From NCBI RefSeq assembly GCF_004299445.1, contig NZ_SCTC01000028.1, positions 1-34,877 on the forward strand: a DNA stretch of 34,877 nt, read 5' to 3'. The translations under genes were made by a program, and so were the position numbers. Below, one piece after another: positions 30,279-34,877 of the stretch (position 1 is the stretch's first letter; each line of letters opens with the position of its first letter). A model generated the notes under the pieces. That model was not told the DNA's origin. It was given only the letters and a program-made list of their open reading frames with translations, and searched no databases. This DNA comes from Phenylobacterium sp. (GTDB lineage Bacteria > Pseudomonadota > Alphaproteobacteria > Caulobacterales > Caulobacteraceae).

Positions 30279-30375
30279 GAGGGAAGCTCCTTGGGCTTGT
30301 CGATGGCCCAAGGATTTCGCAGCCGCCGCGGCGCGTCGATTACGCCGGAGGTAAGGCCCGCCGCCTCGTCGCCGA

Positions 30376-30780
30376 CTACTTCACCGGCACATGGTCGGCG
30401 TGCGGGCAGACCGCCGCCAGCAGGGCTTCGTTGTCGGCGCCCTCGGCCTTTTTCGGCGTGTCGGAGCGCCACGTGGCCTTGATATCCAGCGCCTGGTTCG
30501 GCCGATAGCTCGCCATCGGGATCACGTTCTTCTTGCTGCAGTCGTAGGCCGCGACGCTGCCGACGCTGTCGGCCTTGCCGGGCGCGGACGGGCCCAGCGT
30601 GCCCTTGGAGAGCGCCTGCATGACCACGAGGCGGCCGCTCTGCTTGTCCTTGTAGGTGTAGTCGCTGTCGAAGGAGACGCTGGCGCCGTTCTCCATCGTG
30701 TGGAACTTCGTCCAGGTCTCGGCCGAGGCGGCGCCGGCGATGAGGCTCAGGGTGGCGGCAAGCGCGAGGGCGCGGCGCAT
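30376..30780 (-). CDS. Secreted small protein, surface-adhesin E-like
   Basis: 134 residues from the ATG at 30780 (GGAGAG nine bases upstream). MRRALALAATLSLIAGAASA is a signal peptide. The mature protein opens ETWTKFHTMENGASVSFDSD and is a mainly beta-strand domain, with two cysteines (AAYDCSKK and AAVCPH) likely bridged. The pattern of Trp start, F/D/SI-type strand and DC motif resembles the surface-adhesin protein E family, but similarity is only judged by eye. It should reside in the periplasm or on the cell surface. Confidence 0.7.
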   Translation of the reverse strand: MRRALALAATLSLIAGAASAETWTKFHTMENGASVSFDSDYTYKDKQSGRLVVMQALSKGTLGPSAPGKADSVGSVAAYDCSKKNVIPMASYRPNQALDIKATWRSDTPKKAEGADNEALLAAVCPHADHVPVK

Positions 30781-30874
30781 AGCGTGTCTCTCCAAACAGT
30801 CGTTCGAGTTTCTTGAGCGCGACCCTAGCGGCGGTTTTTAGGCGCCTCCAGACATTTCAGGCGCGGCACAACGC

Positions 30875-32086
30875 CTACGCCACCTTCCGCTTGGGCTTGG
30901 CATAGCCCCGCTCGGTCTCGCCGATGTAGTCGCGGGTGATGGGCAGCACGTCCACGCGCTTGGCCAGCTGGATCTGGAAGATGAACTGCCGGCGCGCCCG
31001 GAAGCTCTGCTCGGCGATCCCCAGGTAGAACTCGAACATCCGGCAGAAGCGCTCGTCGTACAGCTGGACGATGTCGGGCCGGGCCGCGCGGAAACGGTCC
31101 CGCCAGTGCCGGATGGTCTCGGCGTAGTGCAGGCGCAGGATCTCGATGTCGGTGACGATCAGGCCGGCCCGCTCGATGGCCGGCAGCACCTCCGACAGCG
31201 CCGGCGAATAGCCGCCGGGGAAGATGTACTTGTCGATCCAGGCGTTGGTGACGCCGGCCTCGGGTCGCCCGATGGAATGGACCAGGGCGACACCGTCGTC
31301 CTTCATCAGACGGGCCACGCCATCGAAATACTCCTGATAGTTGGGCCGCCCCACCGCCTCGAACATGGCGATCGACATCACCCGGTCGTAGGTCCCTTTC
31401 AGGTCGCGGTAGTCGGTGAGCGAGAAGCGCGCCTTGTGCGCCAGCCCTTTCGCCTCGGCCCGTTCCTTGGCCACCTTCAGCTGCTCGACCGACAGCGTGA
31501 TGGCGTCGACCTCGACGTCGGCGTCCTCGACCAGCTGCAGCGCCAGTCCGCCCCAGCCGCAGCCGATCTCGACCACGCTCATGCCGGGTTCGAGGGCCAG
31601 CTTCGCCGCGATGTGCCGCTTCTTGGCCAGCTGGGCCTCTTCCAGAGTCATGTCGGGCCGCTCGAAGTAGGCGCAGCTGTACTGCATGTCCTCGTCGAGG
31701 AAGCGCCGGTAGAGGTCGTACGAAAGGTCATAGTGGTGCGCGACGTTCTTGCGCGCCGCCACGCGGTCGTTGGCCTCGCGCAGCGTCTTGCGCAGCCAGC
31801 GGCGGAAGGGGCCCCGCTTCTTGGTCTTGTTCTTGGCGTTGGCGCCGATCAGGTCGATGAACGCATCGATGTCGCCCTGTTCCAGCACCAGGCCGCCGTC
31901 CATGTAGGCTTCGCCCACGCCCAGCCCCGGCTTGGCCGCGATCCGCGCCGCCCACGCCGCGCTGGTCACACGCGCCACCAGCGGCGGGCCCGAGCCGTCG
32001 CCCAACTTCAGTTCCGCGCCGCCCGGCAGCTTGATCGTCAGGTCGCCCTCGCGAACCAGGCTCTTCAGGACCGACTGCAGACCCAT
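30875..32086 (-). CDS. cfa: Cyclopropane-fatty-acyl-phospholipid synthase
   Basis: 403 residues from the ATG at 32086 (GGAGGG upstream). The N-terminal domain ends near RRWLRKTLREANDR, then HHYDLSYDLYRRFLDEDMQY leads to the conserved YSCAYF cysteine (C138). VVEIGCGWGGLALQL (171-185) binds SAM, and MFEAVGRPNYQEYF and FPGGYSPALSEV are further family motifs. The enzyme methylenates the double bonds of membrane phospholipid acyl chains, a typical stationary-phase or acid-stress change. It is divergent from groES. A 13-base palindrome lies in the shared gap. Confidence 0.95.
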   Translation of the reverse strand: MGLQSVLKSLVREGDLTIKLPGGAELKLGDGSGPPLVARVTSAAWAARIAAKPGLGVGEAYMDGGLVLEQGDIDAFIDLIGANAKNKTKKRGPFRRWLRKTLREANDRVAARKNVAHHYDLSYDLYRRFLDEDMQYSCAYFERPDMTLEEAQLAKKRHIAAKLALEPGMSVVEIGCGWGGLALQLVEDADVEVDAITLSVEQLKVAKERAEAKGLAHKARFSLTDYRDLKGTYDRVMSIAMFEAVGRPNYQEYFDGVARLMKDDGVALVHSIGRPEAGVTNAWIDKYIFPGGYSPALSEVLPAIERAGLIVTDIEILRLHYAETIRHWRDRFRAARPDIVQLYDERFCRMFEFYLGIAEQSFRARRQFIFQIQLAKRVDVLPITRDYIGETERGYAKPKRKVA

Positions 32087-32166
32087 GCGCACCCTCCACT
32101 TTTCGCCCGACAGTAGGGTCGTCCGCGCGGATTCCAAGCCACCGGTCGTATTGGATACGCCACGTC

Positions 32167-32179
32167 GCTTGACTCAAGC
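32167..32179. promoter_or_regulatory. 13-base palindrome overlapping the groES -35 box
   Basis: GCTTGACTCAAGC is perfectly symmetrical about the central C, in the cfa-groES intergenic space. It covers the TTGACT -35 of the predicted groES promoter, so a bound protein could block it or act on cfa. Confidence 0.45.
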
Positions 32180-32197
32180 CGCCCTGGTTCCTAACTC
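32169..32197 (+). promoter_or_regulatory. Predicted groESL promoter
   Basis: TTGACT (32169-32174), a 17-base spacer and TAACTC (32192-32197) would start transcription near 32204, immediately before the CIRCE element. CTTGAC also resembles the heat-shock sigma32 -35 of alphaproteobacteria, so it may serve both housekeeping and heat-shock sigma factors. Confidence 0.5.
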
Positions 32198-32207
32198 CCC
32201 ACCGACG

Positions 32208-32234
32208 TTGGCACTCAGGGGTTGGGACTGCTAA
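32208..32234 (+). promoter_or_regulatory. CIRCE element (HrcA operator) of groESL
   Basis: TTGGCACTC-N9-GACTGCTAA differs from the consensus TTAGCACTC-N9-GAGTGCTAA at one base in each arm, with exactly nine spacer bases. It ends 70 bases before the groES ATG. HrcA binding here represses chaperonin expression, as known for Caulobacter groESL. Confidence 0.93.
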
Positions 32235-32304
32235 CAGCCACGTCCCCCCGGGCTCGCGTCACCGCATTTTGAACCGTCTCGAACGGAATAGAGAGAGAAG
32301 AACT

Positions 32305-32592
32305 ATGGCGTTTCGTCCCCTGGGAGATCGCGTCCTCGTCAAGCGCGTCGAGGAAGAAGAAAAGACCAAGGGCGGGATCATCATCCCCGACACCGCGAAG
32401 GAAAAGCCGCAGGAAGGCGAAGTCATCGCCACCGGCCCCGGCGCCCGTGACGATTCCGGCAAGGTCCAGCCTCTGGACGTCAAGGCCGGCGACCGCATCC
32501 TGTTCGGCAAGTGGTCGGGCACCGAGGTGAAGCTCGATGGCCAAGACCTGCTCATCATGAAGGAAAGCGACATCCTGGGCGTCGTCTCCTAA
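32305..32592 (+). CDS. groES: Co-chaperonin GroES
   Basis: 95 residues starting [20 protein letters not shown]. The mobile loop is [20 protein letters not shown], and the end is YLGV-like ([11 protein letters not shown]). Seven subunits cap GroEL and close the folding chamber in the cytoplasm. GAGAGAGAAG before the ATG is the ribosome-binding site. A CIRCE element and promoter lie upstream and groL follows after 64 bases, so the operon is the usual heat-inducible unit. Confidence 0.98.
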   Translation: MAFRPLGDRVLVKRVEEEEKTKGGIIIPDTAKEKPQEGEVIATGPGARDDSGKVQPLDVKAGDRILFGKWSGTEVKLDGQDLLIMKESDILGVVS

Positions 32593-32605
32593 GGGCGACC
32601 TCAAG

Positions 32606-32621
32606 GGCCCGCGATCGGGCC
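32606..32621 (+). promoter_or_regulatory. Hairpin between groES and groL
   Basis: GGCCCG-CGAT-CGGGCC is a perfect six-pair stem in the 64-base intercistronic region, 35 bases before the groL ATG, with no T-run. Such hairpins can set the GroES:GroEL ratio through mRNA processing or stability; that role is inference. Confidence 0.5.
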
Positions 32622-32641
32622 GCTTCCCCCCACAATTCTAG

Positions 32642-34306
<1,665 letters not shown>

Positions 34307-34315
34307 AGCCTGTCA

Positions 34316-34359
34316 TCCCGGCCAACGAAACGGCGCAAGCCGCGTAGGCCGAGCCGGGA
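34316..34359. repeat. Palindromic repeat element downstream of groL
   Basis: TCCCGGC (34316-34322) pairs with GCCGGGA (34353-34359), enclosing CGGC-GCAA-GCCG (34331-34342). The lead-in GTCATCCCGGC and exit GCCGGGACCCA resemble a short intergenic palindrome that I recall as recurring in Caulobacteraceae genomes. It may stabilise the groESL transcript end. Confidence 0.6.
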
Positions 34360-34378
34360 CCCAACGCACTGAGAATGG

Positions 34379-34408
34379 AGGGCGGGGCCGCAGGGTCCCG
34401 CCCTTTTT
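34379..34408 (+). terminator. Intrinsic terminator of the groESL operon
   Basis: AGGGCGGG (34379-34386) pairs perfectly with CCCGCCCT (34397-34404) and is followed by a T-run to 34408. It lies between groL and the convergent soxR gene, whose stop codon follows directly. Confidence 0.88.
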
Positions 34409-34870
34409 CTATGCGGGGTCGTCCCAGTGATCGCCCAGGAGGTAGCGAGGTCCCGCCCCGGCCCGCGCGGCGCGGTCGGCGGGGTTGTAGAGGGCGCAGC
34501 GCTCCAGCGAGAGGCAGCCACAGCCGATGCAGCCGTCGAGCAGTTCGCGCGTGCGCTCCAGCATGGCGATCCGCGCGTCGAGCGCCCCGCGCATCCGTTC
34601 GCTGATCGCGCGCCAGTCCTGCGCCGACGGGGCCTGGTCAAGAGGCAAGGTGGAGAGCTCGGCCTCGATCTCGGCCAGCGTCAGGCCCAGGCGCTGGGCG
34701 ATCAGGGCGAACGACAGCCGCCGGATGTCCGAGCGCATGAAGCGCCGTTGGTTGCCCTCACTGCGGATCGCGCGGACCAGGCCGCGGGCCTCGTAGAAGC
34801 GCACCGCCGAGACCGAGATCCCCACCCGTCGGGCCAGGTCGCCGATGGAAAGCGTGGCAGGCGGCGGCAC
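34409..34870 (-). CDS. soxR: SoxR-type redox-sensitive MerR regulator
   Basis: 153 residues. The MerR DNA-binding domain is LSIGDLARRVGISVSAVRFY, then EARGLVRAIRSEGNQRRF. A dimerisation helix leads to CIGCGCLSLERC, in which C114, C117, C119 and C125 (C-x2-C-x-C-x5-C) ligate the [2Fe-2S] cluster of SoxR. The oxidised protein activates target genes in response to redox-cycling compounds. The start is a GTG near the window edge; a start outside the window cannot be excluded. It converges on groL, sharing the terminator region. Its target gene is not visible. Confidence 0.92.
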   Translation of the reverse strand: MPPPATLSIGDLARRVGISVSAVRFYEARGLVRAIRSEGNQRRFMRSDIRRLSFALIAQRLGLTLAEIEAELSTLPLDQAPSAQDWRAISERMRGALDARIAMLERTRELLDGCIGCGCLSLERCALYNPADRAARAGAGPRYLLGDHWDDPA

Positions 34871-34877
34871 GTCGGGG

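Overview
The window looks like chromosomal DNA of an alphaproteobacterium of the Caulobacteraceae (Caulobacter/Phenylobacterium type). Evidence is the very high GC, a TipF-like degenerate EAL protein behind a CtrA-like TTAACCAT site, a BamF-type lipoprotein after lspA, a CIRCE-controlled groESL operon, and the string tipF - HAD - maoC - ribF - ileS - lspA - bamF - mutL - groESL, which I recall (not checked) as matching Caulobacter gene order. No tRNA, rRNA, CRISPR array, insertion sequence or phage gene was seen. No stretch longer than about 270 bases lacks a gene.

Layout. 1-2303: tail of a 3-hydroxyacyl-CoA dehydrogenase, then a YCII/DGPF protein, an ECF42-type sigma factor and a VOC protein. 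Nearly identical ECF-like promoter boxes precede the first and last of these three genes. 2304-6116: tipF, a HAD-IIA hydrolase, a MaoC hydratase and ribF. 6117-9082: a block on the opposite strand that splits the usual ribF-ileS-lspA linkage. It holds a secreted esterase, a cold-shock gene with a structured leader, and five tiny genes, one of only 52 codons; a long inverted repeat lies between the last two. 9083-16148: ileS-lspA-bamF, a terminator, a TraB/GumN protein with a degenerate motif, and mutL. 16255-18188: an orphan HWE histidine kinase followed by a second, decayed copy of the mutL 3' end. 18189-22490: a TipA-like MerR regulator, a YjhX-type toxin homologue, rsmD, a crotonase, an rluB-type pseudouridine synthase with a long basic tail antisense to the crotonase gene, and tadA. 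22487-25477: an AraC regulator, a DUF6265 protein, an SDR and a GNAT. 25590-25721: a probable small RNA ending in a textbook terminator. 25720-32086: a TauE/SafE transporter, a tannase-family esterase, an acyl-CoA dehydrogenase, two small envelope proteins and cyclopropane fatty acid synthase. 32168-34306: groES-groL with promoter and CIRCE. 34409-34870: a SoxR-type regulator.

Function. Most of the window is housekeeping: translation (ileS, tadA, rsmD, rluB), envelope biogenesis (lspA, bamF, cfa), mismatch repair, chaperonin, flavin synthesis and acyl-CoA metabolism. The most interesting items are the self-contained ECF42 module, the mutL-tail duplication around the histidine kinase, the unassigned sRNA, and the cold-shock/small-protein cluster with its palindromes. 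I see no clear-cut new multi-gene defence or biosynthetic system, and all functional statements rest on reading motifs by eye.
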